A stretch of DNA of 64,000 nt. It comes from Piscinibacterium candidicorallinum (GTDB lineage Bacteria; Pseudomonadota; Gammaproteobacteria; Burkholderiales; Burkholderiaceae_C). Positions 33,579 through 42,123 of this stretch are shown here, piece by piece (within the stretch, counting starts at the first letter, position 1; every line of letters starts with the position of its first letter). The position numbers and the translations under genes are program-made. The DNA is taken from positions 2,170,001-2,234,000 of the forward strand of contig NZ_CP180191.1 of NCBI RefSeq assembly GCF_047549485.1, written 5' to 3'. The notes under the pieces were generated by a model that did no database searches, was not told where the DNA came from, and worked only from the letters and a program-made list of their open reading frames with translations.

Positions 33579-35609
33579 ATGAGCACCAACCCGCTGCTTG
33601 ATTTCTCCGACCTGCCCCGCTTTGCCGAGATCCGGCCCGAGCACGTCACCCCGGCGCTGGATGCGCTGCTGCCCGCCGCCCAGGCGGCTGTGGATGCCGT
33701 GGCCACCGGAAGCGGCCGTACTTGGGCCGAGGTGGTGGAGCCCTTGAATGAGCCGCTCGAGCGCCTGTCGCGCGCCTGGGGGCTGGTGGGCCACCTGCAG
33801 GCTGTGGTGGACACGCCGGAACTGCGCGCCGCCTACAACGACAACCTGCCGCGCGTCACCGAGTTCTATACCAACCTGAACGCCGACCTGCGCCTGTTCG
33901 AGCGCTACAAGGTGATCGCCGCCGATGCCGGATACGCCGCGCTGAGCGCCGAGCGCAAGACCGTGGTGGAGCACGCCCTGCGCGACTTCCGCCTGGGGGG
34001 CGCCGAACTCGCGGGCGAGAAGCGCGAGCGCTTTGCGGCCATTGCCGCACGCTTGGCCGAGATCTCGCAGAAGTTCAGCGAGCATCTGCTGGACGCCACC
34101 AACGCCTGGAGCCTGCTGATCACCGACGCCACCGAGTTGCGTGGACTGCCGCAGGATGCGCTAGACGCAGCAGCCGAGGCCGCCAAGGAAGACGGCAAGA
34201 CCGGCTACAAGCTCACGCTGCACATCCCCAGCTATCTCCCGGTGATGCAGTACTGCGAGAACCGCAGCCTGCGCGAGACCGTCTACCGCGCCTATGTCAC
34301 CCGCGCCAGCGAACTGGCCGACCCCGCCCAGGACAACTCCGCGCTTATGGTGGAGATCCTCGCCCTGCGCGACGAGCAGGCCAAGCTGCTGGGCTACCCG
34401 CACCATGCCGCGCTCTCGCTCGTGCCCAAGATGGCGCAGAGCGCTGAGCAGGTGATCGAGTTCGTGCGCGACATGGCCCGCCGCGCCAAGCCCTATGCCG
34501 AAAAGGATATGGCCGAGATCCGCGACTTCGGCCGCGCCGCGCTCGGCATTGCAGACGTACAGGCCTGGGACGTGGCCTTCATCTCCGAGAAGCTGCGCCT
34601 GGCCCGCTACAGCTACAGCGACACCGAGGTGAAGCAGTACTTCACCGAGCCGCAGGTGATGGATGGTCTGTTCAAGGTGATCTCGACGTTGTTCGACGTG
34701 CAGATCGAGCAGGTGGACGGGCCGGTGTGGCACAGCGACGTGCGCCTGTACCGCTTTGCGCGCAAGGGCGAGCCACTCGCCCACGTGTATGTGGACAACT
34801 ACGCCCGCAACGGCAAGCGCGGTGGGGCGTGGATGGACGTGTGCCGCGTGCGTCGCCAGCTTGCAGCCCAGCTGCAGACGCCAGTGGCGTATGTGAACTG
34901 CAACTTTGCCAGCCCCGTGGGCGGCAAGCCGGCCCTGCTCACACACGACGACGTGATCACCCTCTTCCACGAGTACGGCCACGCCCTGCACCACCTGCTC
35001 ACGCAGGTGAATGAGCCCGGCGCCGACATGCGAGCCGTGGAATGGGACGCCATCGAGCTGCCGAGCCAGTTCATGGAGAACTTCTGCTGGGAGTGGGACG
35101 TCGTGCGCGGAATGACCCGCCACGTGGACAGCGGCGAGCCGCTGCCGCGCGAGCTCTTCGACAAGATGCTGGCCGCCAAGAATTTCCAGGCCGGCATGCA
35201 GTCCGTGCGTCAGATGGAGTTTGCGCTGTTCGACATGCGCCTGCACAGCGAGGCGCCGGCCGCCAGCGCCGCGGCTGTTCAACAGGTCATCGACGAAGTG
35301 CGCGCCGAGGTGGCCGTGGTCACGCCGCCCGCCTTCAACCGCTTTCAGCACAGCTTCTCGCACATCTTTGCTGGCGGCTATTCGGCCGGCTACTACAGCT
35401 ACAAGTGGGCCGAGGTGATGAGCGCCGACGCGTTCAGCCTCTTTGAGGAAACCGGAACGCTCAACCCGGACACCGGCCGCAAGTTCCGCGATGAGGTGCT
35501 GGCCGTGGGTGCCACCCGCCCCGCCGCGGAAAGCTTCCGCGCCTTCCGCGGCCGCGATCCCCAGCCCGACGCCCTGCTGCGCCACTACGGCATGTTGGAA
35601 GCCGCATGA
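33579..35609 (+). CDS. prlC: Oligopeptidase A (M3 family zinc peptidase)
   Basis: 676 aa, normal for oligopeptidase A. A cytosolic peptidase that degrades short peptides, including signal-peptide fragments. The zinc site HEYGH is at residues 464-468 (TLFHEYGHALHHLL), with the third ligand in the block WDAIELPSQFMENFCWE, and the terminal AGGYSAGYYSYKWAEVMSADAF is characteristic of M3A. No signal peptide. It lies between folD and xthA on the same strand with short gaps, so the three may share a transcript. Confidence 0.93.
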   Translation: MSTNPLLDFSDLPRFAEIRPEHVTPALDALLPAAQAAVDAVATGSGRTWAEVVEPLNEPLERLSRAWGLVGHLQAVVDTPELRAAYNDNLPRVTEFYTNLNADLRLFERYKVIAADAGYAALSAERKTVVEHALRDFRLGGAELAGEKRERFAAIAARLAEISQKFSEHLLDATNAWSLLITDATELRGLPQDALDAAAEAAKEDGKTGYKLTLHIPSYLPVMQYCENRSLRETVYRAYVTRASELADPAQDNSALMVEILALRDEQAKLLGYPHHAALSLVPKMAQSAEQVIEFVRDMARRAKPYAEKDMAEIRDFGRAALGIADVQAWDVAFISEKLRLARYSYSDTEVKQYFTEPQVMDGLFKVISTLFDVQIEQVDGPVWHSDVRLYRFARKGEPLAHVYVDNYARNGKRGGAWMDVCRVRRQLAAQLQTPVAYVNCNFASPVGGKPALLTHDDVITLFHEYGHALHHLLTQVNEPGADMRAVEWDAIELPSQFMENFCWEWDVVRGMTRHVDSGEPLPRELFDKMLAAKNFQAGMQSVRQMEFALFDMRLHSEAPAASAAAVQQVIDEVRAEVAVVTPPAFNRFQHSFSHIFAGGYSAGYYSYKWAEVMSADAFSLFEETGTLNPDTGRKFRDEVLAVGATRPAAESFRAFRGRDPQPDALLRHYGMLEAA

Positions 35610-35628
35610 GCCGCCCCGGGCCACGCGC

Positions 35629-36411
35629 ATGATCGTCAGCAGCTGGAACGTCAATTCGCTCAACGTGCGCCTGCCCCAGGTGCTGGACTGGCTGGCTGCC
35701 CAGCAGCAGGCGGCCGCGCCAGTCGATGTGCTCTGCCTGCAGGAGCTCAAGCTCACTGACGACAAGTTCCCGCGCGAGGCCTTCGAGCAGCTGGGCTGGC
35801 ACATGGCCTACACCGGCCAGAAGACCTACAACGGCGTAGCCATCCTATCGCGCCAGCCGCTGACGGATGTGGTGCTGAACAACCCGCGCTACGAGGACGA
35901 GCAGCGCCGGCTGGTGGCCGCCACCATCGACGGCGTGCGCATCATCAACGGCTACTTCCCCAACGGCCAGGAAGTTGGCAGCGACAAATACGCCTACAAG
36001 CTCGCCTGGCTGGATGCGCTGATCGAGCTGGTGCGCGAGGACCTGAGCCGCTTCCCGAAGCTCGTGCTGTGCGGCGACTTCAACATCGCCCCCGCCGATG
36101 CCGACGTGCACGACCCCGCCCTCTGGGGTGAAGGCCTGCACGTGTCGCCACAGGAGCGCGCACGCTTCTTCCGCTTCATCGATGAGCTGGGCCTGAAGGA
36201 CACCTTCCGCTTGTTCGAGCAGGCGCCCAAACTCTTCAGCTGGTGGGACTACCGCAACCTCGGCTTCCAGAAGAACCAGGGCCTGCGGATCGACCACATA
36301 CTGGCCAGCCCCGCGTTGGCGACTAGCTGCAAGCGCAGCTGGATCGACCGGCAGCCGCGCAAGAACAAGCAGCCTTCCGATCACGCGCCGGTGCTGGCGG
36401 AGTTTGCCTAA
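35629..36411 (+). CDS. xthA: Exodeoxyribonuclease III
   Basis: 260 aa AP endonuclease / 3'-5' exonuclease of base-excision repair. Exo III motifs: MIVSSWNVNSLNVRLPQ, VLCLQELKLTDDKFP (catalytic Glu), YNGVAILSR, GDFNIAPADADVHD, FSWWDYRNLGFQKNQGLRIDHIL and the final SDHAPVLAEF. ATG 35629 gives the family N-terminus; it is 19 bp after prlC. Its stop overlaps the stop of the convergent hydrolase gene by 4 bp. Confidence 0.94.
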   Translation: MIVSSWNVNSLNVRLPQVLDWLAAQQQAAAPVDVLCLQELKLTDDKFPREAFEQLGWHMAYTGQKTYNGVAILSRQPLTDVVLNNPRYEDEQRRLVAATIDGVRIINGYFPNGQEVGSDKYAYKLAWLDALIELVREDLSRFPKLVLCGDFNIAPADADVHDPALWGEGLHVSPQERARFFRFIDELGLKDTFRLFEQAPKLFSWWDYRNLGFQKNQGLRIDHILASPALATSCKRSWIDRQPRKNKQPSDHAPVLAEFA

Positions 36412-37226
36412 GCAGTAGCGAGCAAGCGCGAAATCGCTGCAGCCGTCTCCTCCGGCCGCTCCAACGGAAACAGATGCGTCCCTTCTACCGGAACGATCCC
36501 CTCGGCCGGAATGAAGCGTCGTGAATGCACCAGCCCCACCGTCTTCGCCTCGGTACTGCGCGTGCCGTAGAGCAAGGCCAGCGGAATATCGGGGCGTTTA
36601 GCTTTCAGACGCTTGAGCACGCGGGGAACATGGTCTGGCAGGCCGTTGTAGATACGGGCTTCTTCCATGCGGTCGAAGGCCAGGCGCAGGCTGCCGTCGG
36701 TGGCTTGAGGTGTGGCTTCGGTGCCTGCGCGCACGTAGTGCCACAGCGCTTCGTCGCTGAAGTCCTTGAATACGGCCTTGCTGCGGTAATGCGCGAAGGC
36801 GTCGTCCAGCGAGGGGAAGTGGTTGCGCCGCGACTTGGCAAAGCGTGCCGGGCTGAACTTCCACACCAGCGGCGTGCGTTGCACGGCACCCAGCAACATC
36901 GCTTTCCACCCGCCGATGATCGGCGAATCCAGCAGGATCACGCCCACCGCAAGGTCCGGCGCCTGCTCGGCCACCATCAGGCTCAGATAGCCGCCAAGTG
37001 AGTGGCCGACGAGCAGATACGGCCCCCTGCCCTGCTGCTCCAGCCATTGGCGGTACTGGTCCACCAGATGCGGCCAGCGGTTCGTGACGGGAAAGCGGGG
37101 GTCGTGGCCGAACTTGGGAAAGGCAATCACTTCACGCTGAGCGCGCAGCAGGCCCAAGAGCGGCGCGTAGCTGGCGGCGGGGTAGCTGTTGGCGTGCGCG
37201 AAGGCGATGCAGGGGGAGGCTCTCAT
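36408..37226 (-). CDS. Alpha/beta hydrolase
   Basis: 272 aa alpha/beta-hydrolase. N-terminal FAHANSYPAASYAPLLGLL, nucleophile elbow GHSLGG in YLLVGHSLGGYLSLMVAEQ, and the C-terminal His in VEGTHLFPLERPEETA. The Asp candidate is in VILLDSPIIGGWK or later. No signal peptide, so cytosolic. Its substrate is unknown; it is not closely like the hydrolase at 4399-5283. It ends in a 4-bp overlap with xthA and is 69 bp downstream of the Anbu gene on the same strand, so it may share the end of that transcript. Confidence 0.82.
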   Translation of the reverse strand: MRASPCIAFAHANSYPAASYAPLLGLLRAQREVIAFPKFGHDPRFPVTNRWPHLVDQYRQWLEQQGRGPYLLVGHSLGGYLSLMVAEQAPDLAVGVILLDSPIIGGWKAMLLGAVQRTPLVWKFSPARFAKSRRNHFPSLDDAFAHYRSKAVFKDFSDEALWHYVRAGTEATPQATDGSLRLAFDRMEEARIYNGLPDHVPRVLKRLKAKRPDIPLALLYGTRSTEAKTVGLVHSRRFIPAEGIVPVEGTHLFPLERPEETAAAISRLLATA

Positions 37227-37295
37227 CGCCGCGAGCGTATCGCGGCAGACTGGGCGCTCATGCCGTGCGACACGCGCTGGAGCAGAGACAGGCCT

Positions 37296-38126
37296 CTACA
37301 CCTGCTGCGCAAGCGTCTGGGCGGGCACCGGGTCGTTGTCCGGCGTGGGTGAGACCACGCGCAGCGGCGCGCCACGCTCGGTGGGTGCGTCGGCCGGGCG
37401 ATCGACCCAGACCGGGTCCGGAATCTCCTCAAACACCTGGCGCAGGCGCTTGCCCCAGGTGGTGCGGATCATCTGGTAGTACTCATTGCGCTCATCCAGG
37501 CGTGCAAAACGTGTGACGGCCAGGCTGTCTGCCGCATAGACCATGAGGTCCAGCGGCAGGCCCACGCTGATATTGGAGCGCAGGGTGCTGTCCATGCTGA
37601 TGAGGGCGCACTTGGCAGCCTCATCGAGCGGCGTGTCCATGGTGATGACGCGGTCGATGATGGGCTTGCCGTACTTGGACTCACCGATCTGGAAGTACGG
37701 CACGTCTTCCTGCGCCTCGACATAGTTGCCGGCGGAATAGACGTTGAACAGGCGCGGCTTCTCGCCCTTGATCTGGCCGCCCAGGATGAAGTTGGCGTTG
37801 AAGTCCACGCCAAAGCCCTTGAGCGCTTCCGCATCACGCTCATGAACACGGCGGATGGCGTCGCCCAGGAGCATGGCCGCCTCGTTCATGCGGTTGACGT
37901 TCCAGATGGTCTTGCCGTCCTCGCGCGTGGCTTCTGCGAAGGCCTCGCGTGCAGCCTGGGTAATGGCGAGGTTGCCTGCAGTCATGAGCACCAGCACCCG
38001 GTCACCCGGCGCCTCATAGACCGTCATCTTGCGGTAGGTGCTGATCTGGTCGACGCCAGCGTTGGTACGCGAGTCGGACAGGAACACAAGGCCTTCGTGC
38101 AGATGCAGTGCGACGCAATAGGTCAT
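37296..38126 (-). CDS. Anbu (ancestral beta-subunit) proteasome-type peptidase
   Basis: 276 aa. The N-terminus MTYCVALHLHEGLVFLSDSRTNAGVDQI is diagnostic of the Anbu/BPH family, with Thr2 exposed as nucleophile after Met removal. DRVLVLMTAGNLAITQAAREA and YKGK-type blocks (GESKYGKPIIDRVI) follow. Anbu has the proteasome beta fold but is reported to form open helical assemblies without an ATPase cap; its cellular role is still unclear. It is fourth in the operon with ATP-grasp, alpha-E and transglutaminase genes, the known Anbu neighbourhood. The Pro/Thr-rich C-terminal 35 residues look disordered. Confidence 0.88.
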   Translation of the reverse strand: MTYCVALHLHEGLVFLSDSRTNAGVDQISTYRKMTVYEAPGDRVLVLMTAGNLAITQAAREAFAEATREDGKTIWNVNRMNEAAMLLGDAIRRVHERDAEALKGFGVDFNANFILGGQIKGEKPRLFNVYSAGNYVEAQEDVPYFQIGESKYGKPIIDRVITMDTPLDEAAKCALISMDSTLRSNISVGLPLDLMVYAADSLAVTRFARLDERNEYYQMIRTTWGKRLRQVFEEIPDPVWVDRPADAPTERGAPLRVVSPTPDNDPVPAQTLAQQV

Positions 38127-38288
38127 GGGCGGTGCGTGGTTTGTTCAGGGCAAGTCTAGAGCAGCAGCTGCAGGTCGCCGGCTCGGGAAATGCGGCGCAA
38201 AGGTGGCGCATTCCGCCGCCCGATAAGTCCGCGGCATCGGCGGGCACGCTTGGGCCAGCCGGACGCGCGGTCGGCCCGCCGCATGCGG

Positions 38289-39125
38289 CTACTGCTGTTC
38301 GGCCGCGCGAACCGCTGCGCTGCCGACAATGACCTTGGCGTCCATCTGCTCCTCGCCATGGCCCACGCGTACGCCGCGGATGGGCGAGGCGCTGGCGTAG
38401 TCCCGCCCCACTGCTAAGCGCACGTGCCGCTCGTCCTGCGCGCATTGGTGCGTCACGTCCAGGGGCCACCAGAAGAGCTGACCCTGGCTGTCTGGCAGTG
38501 CCACATCAACCCAGGCGTGGGTGGCAAGGTGGTGTTCGGAGTCCGTGTGGAAATAGCCGCTCACGTAGCGTGCCGGAACGCCCAGGGCACGGCAGAGCGC
38601 AAGCGCGATGTGCGCGTGGTCCTGACACACGCCACGACCCAGCGCAAAGGCCTCCTTGGCGGAGAAGGCCACGTCCGTGCTGCCCGTGAGATAGCTCACC
38701 TGAGCGCACACTGCGGCCGCAAGCTGGAGCGCGTCCTCACGCGACTTCAGCCCCCGCGGCAGCGCGCGTGCAGCAAAGTCGACCAGCGCGGTGTCAGCTT
38801 CGGTCAGAGGCGTGGTCTGGCGAAAGATCCACGGGTCTGCCGCGGACAGGTTGGGCAGCACGACGCCAGGTGCGTTCGCGGCCAGCGTCTGGACACGACC
38901 ATGCGCAATCACGCGAATGTGCGCGTGCGCCCCGGACAGGCTGATCTGCTGGACGAGGTTGCCGTACGCATCCACGGACGGCGACTTGATGCCCGGCGCG
39001 CTCACGGTCCAGTCCATCACGGTCTGCGTGGGGCCGCTGGCCGGGAACAGGCGCACGAGCTGGATGCTGTAAGTCTGCATCTGCTCGTAGCGGTAGATAG
39101 TTTCGTGATGGATGTTCAGCTGCAT
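38289..39125 (-). CDS. Transglutaminase-like cysteine peptidase family protein (Anbu operon)
   Basis: 278 aa. An N-terminal beta region of the bacterial transglutaminase-like type (MQLNIHHETIYRYEQMQTYSIQLVRLFP) precedes the papain-like core with a full triad: Cys167 in GRGVCQDHAHIAL, His203 in ATHAWVDV, Asp223 in WWPLDVTH. No signal peptide. In Anbu operons this protein is thought to hydrolyse or make isopeptide bonds in a peptide built by the ATP-grasp partner; that is inference from gene clustering. It starts 113 bp after the alpha-E gene, a gap that holds a partial repeat. Confidence 0.87.
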   Translation of the reverse strand: MQLNIHHETIYRYEQMQTYSIQLVRLFPASGPTQTVMDWTVSAPGIKSPSVDAYGNLVQQISLSGAHAHIRVIAHGRVQTLAANAPGVVLPNLSAADPWIFRQTTPLTEADTALVDFAARALPRGLKSREDALQLAAAVCAQVSYLTGSTDVAFSAKEAFALGRGVCQDHAHIALALCRALGVPARYVSGYFHTDSEHHLATHAWVDVALPDSQGQLFWWPLDVTHQCAQDERHVRLAVGRDYASASPIRGVRVGHGEEQMDAKVIVGSAAVRAAEQQ

Positions 39126-39167
39126 AGTTTGGCCGAATAAGAACTATTTTAAGTCGTCTGAATGTGA

Positions 39168-39195
39168 CTTTCCGCTTTTCTGGTGGACTTCTTGG
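39168..39195 (+). repeat. Possible decayed copy G of the dispersed repeat
   Basis: CTTTCCGCTTTTCTGGTGGACTTCTTGG matches the core with one change (TTTT for TTGT) and goes on with the TTCTT of the hairpin. It is in the AT-rich gap between the alpha-E and transglutaminase genes; the 3' half is lost. Confidence 0.4.
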
Positions 39196-39238
39196 CGATA
39201 TCTACCGATAAGCAGATTATGGCCGAATTTGCCTCTTC

Positions 39239-40225
39239 TCAAGCTGCGATCGGCACCAGGAAATCACGCGAAATTCGGTTGCCGATGTCCGCCACCCGCT
39301 CCAGGAAGGTCGTGAGGTAGGTGTGCAGCCCCGTAGCCAGGATGTCGTCGATGCGGCTGTACTGCAGCTCTGCGCGCAGCAGGCCGGCACGGCGCTGGGT
39401 TTCGCGGCTGCGGTCGTTGGCCACCTGCTCGATGTTGGAGACCAGCTCGTTGAGCGAGGCGATCAGCGAGCGCGGCATGTCCGGGCGCAGCATCAGCAGC
39501 TCAGCCACGCGGGCCGGGGTGATCACATCGCGATAAACCTTGCGGTAGATCTCGAAGGCCGAGACGCTGCGCAGCACCGCCGCCCAGTGATAGAAGTCGC
39601 GCTGGACGTCATGCGGCTCGTTCAGGCGCACGGCCGTGCCGCGCTGGGCAATACCCGTCTGCGGCACCAGGGAGTGGTACTTCACGTCCAGAATGCGCGC
39701 TGTGGCGTCCGAGCGCTCAAGAAACGTGCCCAGGCGTGCGAAGTAGAAGGCCTCGTCCTTGAGCATGGTGCCGATGGTTACGCCGCGCGAGAGATGCGAG
39801 CGGTACTTCACCCATTCGAAGAACTCGCCGGGGTCGCGGTCCAGCGCGCCATCCTTGAGCAGCTTGCCCATCTCCAGCCAGGTGGTGTTGAGCGTCTCCC
39901 AGACCTCGGTGGTGATGGAGAAGCGCACCGCACGGGCGTTCTCGCGCGCCGCCTGAAGGCAGGACACGATCGACGAAGGGTTGGAGGTGTCCTTCACCAT
40001 GAAGTCGAGCACATTCTGCGCCGTGACCTCGCCATAGCGCGCCTTGAACTGCGGTACCAGTTCGGAGATGACCAGCATGCCGTCCCAGCCCTGGTTGGGA
40101 ACGCTGTCGGCCATGGTGGGCAGCAGGCTCATCTGGACGTTGACGTCCAGCATGCGGGCAATGTTCTCAGCCCGCTCGGTGTAGCGAGCCATCCAGAACA
40201 GGTGGTCTGCGGTTCTTGAAAGCAT
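39239..40225 (-). CDS. Alpha-E domain protein (Anbu operon)
   Basis: 328 aa, all-helical alpha-E family (COG2307), found with circularly permuted ATP-grasp and transglutaminase genes; function not known. Family block: MLSRTADHLFWMARYTERAENIARMLDVN, then VWETLNTTWLEMGKLL, TLIGTM-like and FLERSDATARILDVKYH. Here the 5' 52 bases are also present twice more upstream (40367 and 40560) with 193-bp spacing. This intact copy starts at ATG 40225, preceded by an AGGACGAG site that belongs to the repeated spacer. In-frame translation continues 30 codons upstream but lacks family sequence. Confidence 0.88.
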   Translation of the reverse strand: MLSRTADHLFWMARYTERAENIARMLDVNVQMSLLPTMADSVPNQGWDGMLVISELVPQFKARYGEVTAQNVLDFMVKDTSNPSSIVSCLQAARENARAVRFSITTEVWETLNTTWLEMGKLLKDGALDRDPGEFFEWVKYRSHLSRGVTIGTMLKDEAFYFARLGTFLERSDATARILDVKYHSLVPQTGIAQRGTAVRLNEPHDVQRDFYHWAAVLRSVSAFEIYRKVYRDVITPARVAELLMLRPDMPRSLIASLNELVSNIEQVANDRSRETQRRAGLLRAELQYSRIDDILATGLHTYLTTFLERVADIGNRISRDFLVPIAA

Positions 40226-40235
40226 GAGTCTCGTC

Positions 40236-40418
40236 CTATGCGGCAGCGGGCTGCGAACCCGTCCGCTTCGCGTCCGGCATGTTTTGGTCTCTGCTCGCCG
40301 CTGGCGCGGCTTCACTTTGCGCGCCGCGCAAAGTGAGCATCGCCCCGCCGCAGGCGGCGTCAGCTCGCTCGGTGTAGCGAGCCATCCAGAACAGGTGGTC
40401 TGTGGTTCTTGAAAGCAT
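40236..40418 (-). pseudogene. Truncated alpha-E 5' copy (60-codon reading frame, middle copy)
   Basis: Starts with MLSRTTDHLFWMARYTERAD, differing from the intact gene by one residue in the first 19, then runs into the spacer-coded tail (MLTLRGAQSEAAPAASRDQN and on) and stops at TAG 11 bp before the next ATG. Stop, AGGACGAG and ATG are packed so that re-initiation on the next copy is possible. Either a small leader peptide or debris of the duplication. Confidence 0.6.
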
Positions 40419-40428
40419 GAGTCTCGTC

Positions 40429-40611
40429 CTATGCGGCAGCGGGCTGCGAACCCGTCCGCTTCGCGTCCGGCATGTTTTGGTCTCTGCTCGCCGCTGGCGC
40501 GGCTTCACTTTGCGCGCCGCGCAAAGTGAGCATCGCCCCGCCGCGTGCGGCGTCAGCTCGCTCCGTGTATCGCGCCATCCAAAACAAATGATCGGCTGTT
40601 CTTGAAAACAT
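40429..40611 (-). pseudogene. Truncated alpha-E 5' copy (60-codon reading frame, first copy)
   Basis: MFSRTADHLFWMARYTERAD followed by the same spacer-coded tail. It lies 11 bp after the ATP-grasp stop and has a good GGAGAG site, the spacing expected of the original second gene of the operon. This suggests it is the ancestral 5' end, now cut off after 20 codons by the spacer. Its DNA is more diverged (about 10 of 52 bases) than the other two copies are from each other. Confidence 0.6.
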
Positions 40612-40622
40612 GTTGTCTCTCC

Positions 40623-42071
40623 TCAGCCTTCCAGCACCCAGGTGTCCTTGGTACCGCCGCCTTGCGATGAATTGACGACCAGGGAGCCTTCGCGCAGCGC
40701 CACACGCGTGAGGCCGCCGGGGACGATCTGGATGTCGCGGCCCGAGAGCACGAAGGGCCGCAGATCGATATGGCGCGGCGCGATGCCGGACTCCACATAG
40801 GTCGGGCAGGCGGACAGCGACAGCGTGGGCTGGGCGATGTAGCCGGCAGGATGCGCCAGCACCTTGGCGCGGAAGTCCTCGATCTCGGCCTTGGTGGCTG
40901 CCGGGCCGATCAGCATGCCGTAGCCGCCGGCGCCATGCACTTCCTTGACCACCAAGTCCTTCAGATTTGCCAGCACATGCGAGAGCTCTGCCGGCTTTCT
41001 GCACTGCCAGGTGGGCACGTTGTTGATCACGGGCTCCTCCTGCAGGTAGAAGCGGATCATGTCCGGCACGAAGGGATAGACGGACTTGTCGTCCGCCACG
41101 CCGGTGCCGATAGCGTTGGCCAGGGTCACGTTGCCGGCGCGGTAGACGTTCAGCAGACCCGGCACACCCAGCTGGCTGTCCGTCCGGAACACCAGCGGGT
41201 CAAGGAAGTCGTCATCGATCCGGCGGTAGATCACATCCACGCGCTGCGGGCCACGCGTGGTGCGCATGTAGAGGTATTCGCCATCCACGAAGAGATCGCG
41301 CCCTTCCACGAGTTCGATGCCCATCTGCTGGGCGAGAAAGGCATGCTCGAAGTAGGCGCTGTTGTACATGCCGGGCGTGAGCAGCACGACGGTGGGGTCA
41401 TCAATGCCGCGCGGCGAGACAGTGCGCAGGTTCTCGAGCAGCACGTCCGGGTAGTGGGCCACCGGCGCCACGCGGTGCCGGCTGAAGAGGTCCGGGAACA
41501 GGCGCATCATCATCTTGCGGTTCTCAAGCATGTAGCTCACACCGCTGGGCACGCGCAGGTTGTCCTCCAGCACGTAGTACTCGCCTGCCCCAGCCCGAAC
41601 CACGTCGATACCGGCGATGTGGCTGTAGATGTTGCTGGGCACATCCACGCCCTGCATCTCCGGGCGGTACTGGGCGTTCATGAAGACCTGCTCCGGCGGG
41701 ATGATGCCCGCGGCCACGATGCGCTGTTCGTGGTAGATGTCGGTCAGGAACATGTTCAGCGCACGCACGCGCTGCTTCAGACCGCGCTCGAGCATGGCCC
41801 ACTCTGCCTGCGGGATGATGCGCGGGATGACGTCGAAGGGGATCAGGCGCTCGGTGCCGGCATCGTCGCCATAGACGGCGAAGGTGATGCCGACGCGGCG
41901 AAAGATCAGGTCCGCCTCGGCACGCTTGCGCTCCATGCTGTTGCCCGTCTGCTCGGAGAGCCAGCGGGCAAAGCGTGCGTAGTGGTCACGCACGTCACTG
42001 CTCTTGAGGCTGGTGGCGCTCGGCACACCTGCAGCCGGCGGCTGCGCCCACATTTCGTCATACACCTGCAT
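40623..42071 (-). CDS. Circularly permuted type 2 ATP-grasp protein (Anbu operon)
   Basis: 482 aa, COG2308 family: an ATP-grasp ligase with permuted domains that is predicted to make amide/peptide bonds. Seen: RVPSGVSYMLENR, VVLLTPGMYNSAYFEHAFLAQQMGIELVEGRDL, DVIYRRIDDDFLDP, VVKEVHGAGGYGMLIGPAATK (ATP-binding loop) and DLRPFVLSGRDIQIVPGGLTRVA at the C-terminus. ATG 42071 is preceded by GGGAG. First gene of the four-gene Anbu operon; followed 11 bp on by the truncated alpha-E copy. Substrate unknown; the grouping with a peptidase and a transglutaminase suggests a peptide tag or modified peptide. Confidence 0.9.
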   Translation of the reverse strand: MQVYDEMWAQPPAAGVPSATSLKSSDVRDHYARFARWLSEQTGNSMERKRAEADLIFRRVGITFAVYGDDAGTERLIPFDVIPRIIPQAEWAMLERGLKQRVRALNMFLTDIYHEQRIVAAGIIPPEQVFMNAQYRPEMQGVDVPSNIYSHIAGIDVVRAGAGEYYVLEDNLRVPSGVSYMLENRKMMMRLFPDLFSRHRVAPVAHYPDVLLENLRTVSPRGIDDPTVVLLTPGMYNSAYFEHAFLAQQMGIELVEGRDLFVDGEYLYMRTTRGPQRVDVIYRRIDDDFLDPLVFRTDSQLGVPGLLNVYRAGNVTLANAIGTGVADDKSVYPFVPDMIRFYLQEEPVINNVPTWQCRKPAELSHVLANLKDLVVKEVHGAGGYGMLIGPAATKAEIEDFRAKVLAHPAGYIAQPTLSLSACPTYVESGIAPRHIDLRPFVLSGRDIQIVPGGLTRVALREGSLVVNSSQGGGTKDTWVLEG

Positions 42072-42123
42072 CTGCACTCCCAATGTCTCGCCACCGCACG
42101 CAGCGAGAATCGTGCCAAGTTTC

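Larger units (their letters stand above)
40174..40611 (-). repeat. Tandem array: 2.3 units of 193 bp with the 5' end of the alpha-E gene
   Basis: Units begin at 40174, 40367 and 40560, each with the same 52-bp gene start followed (for the first two) by a 141-bp spacer. The two full units differ at only a few bases. The third, partial unit differs at about 10 of 52. The spacer has internal dyads such as TCACTTTGCGCGCCGCGCAAAGTGA split as TCACTTTGCGCG / CGCGCAAAGTGA. It explains the whole 397-bp gap between the alpha-E and ATP-grasp genes; no other gene is there. Confidence 0.9.

Noticed and set aside
40174..40611. Possible CRISPR-like array
   Set aside because: Only 2.3 units with a 193-bp period, and the repeated part is a gene start; the spacers are identical, so it is a tandem duplication.
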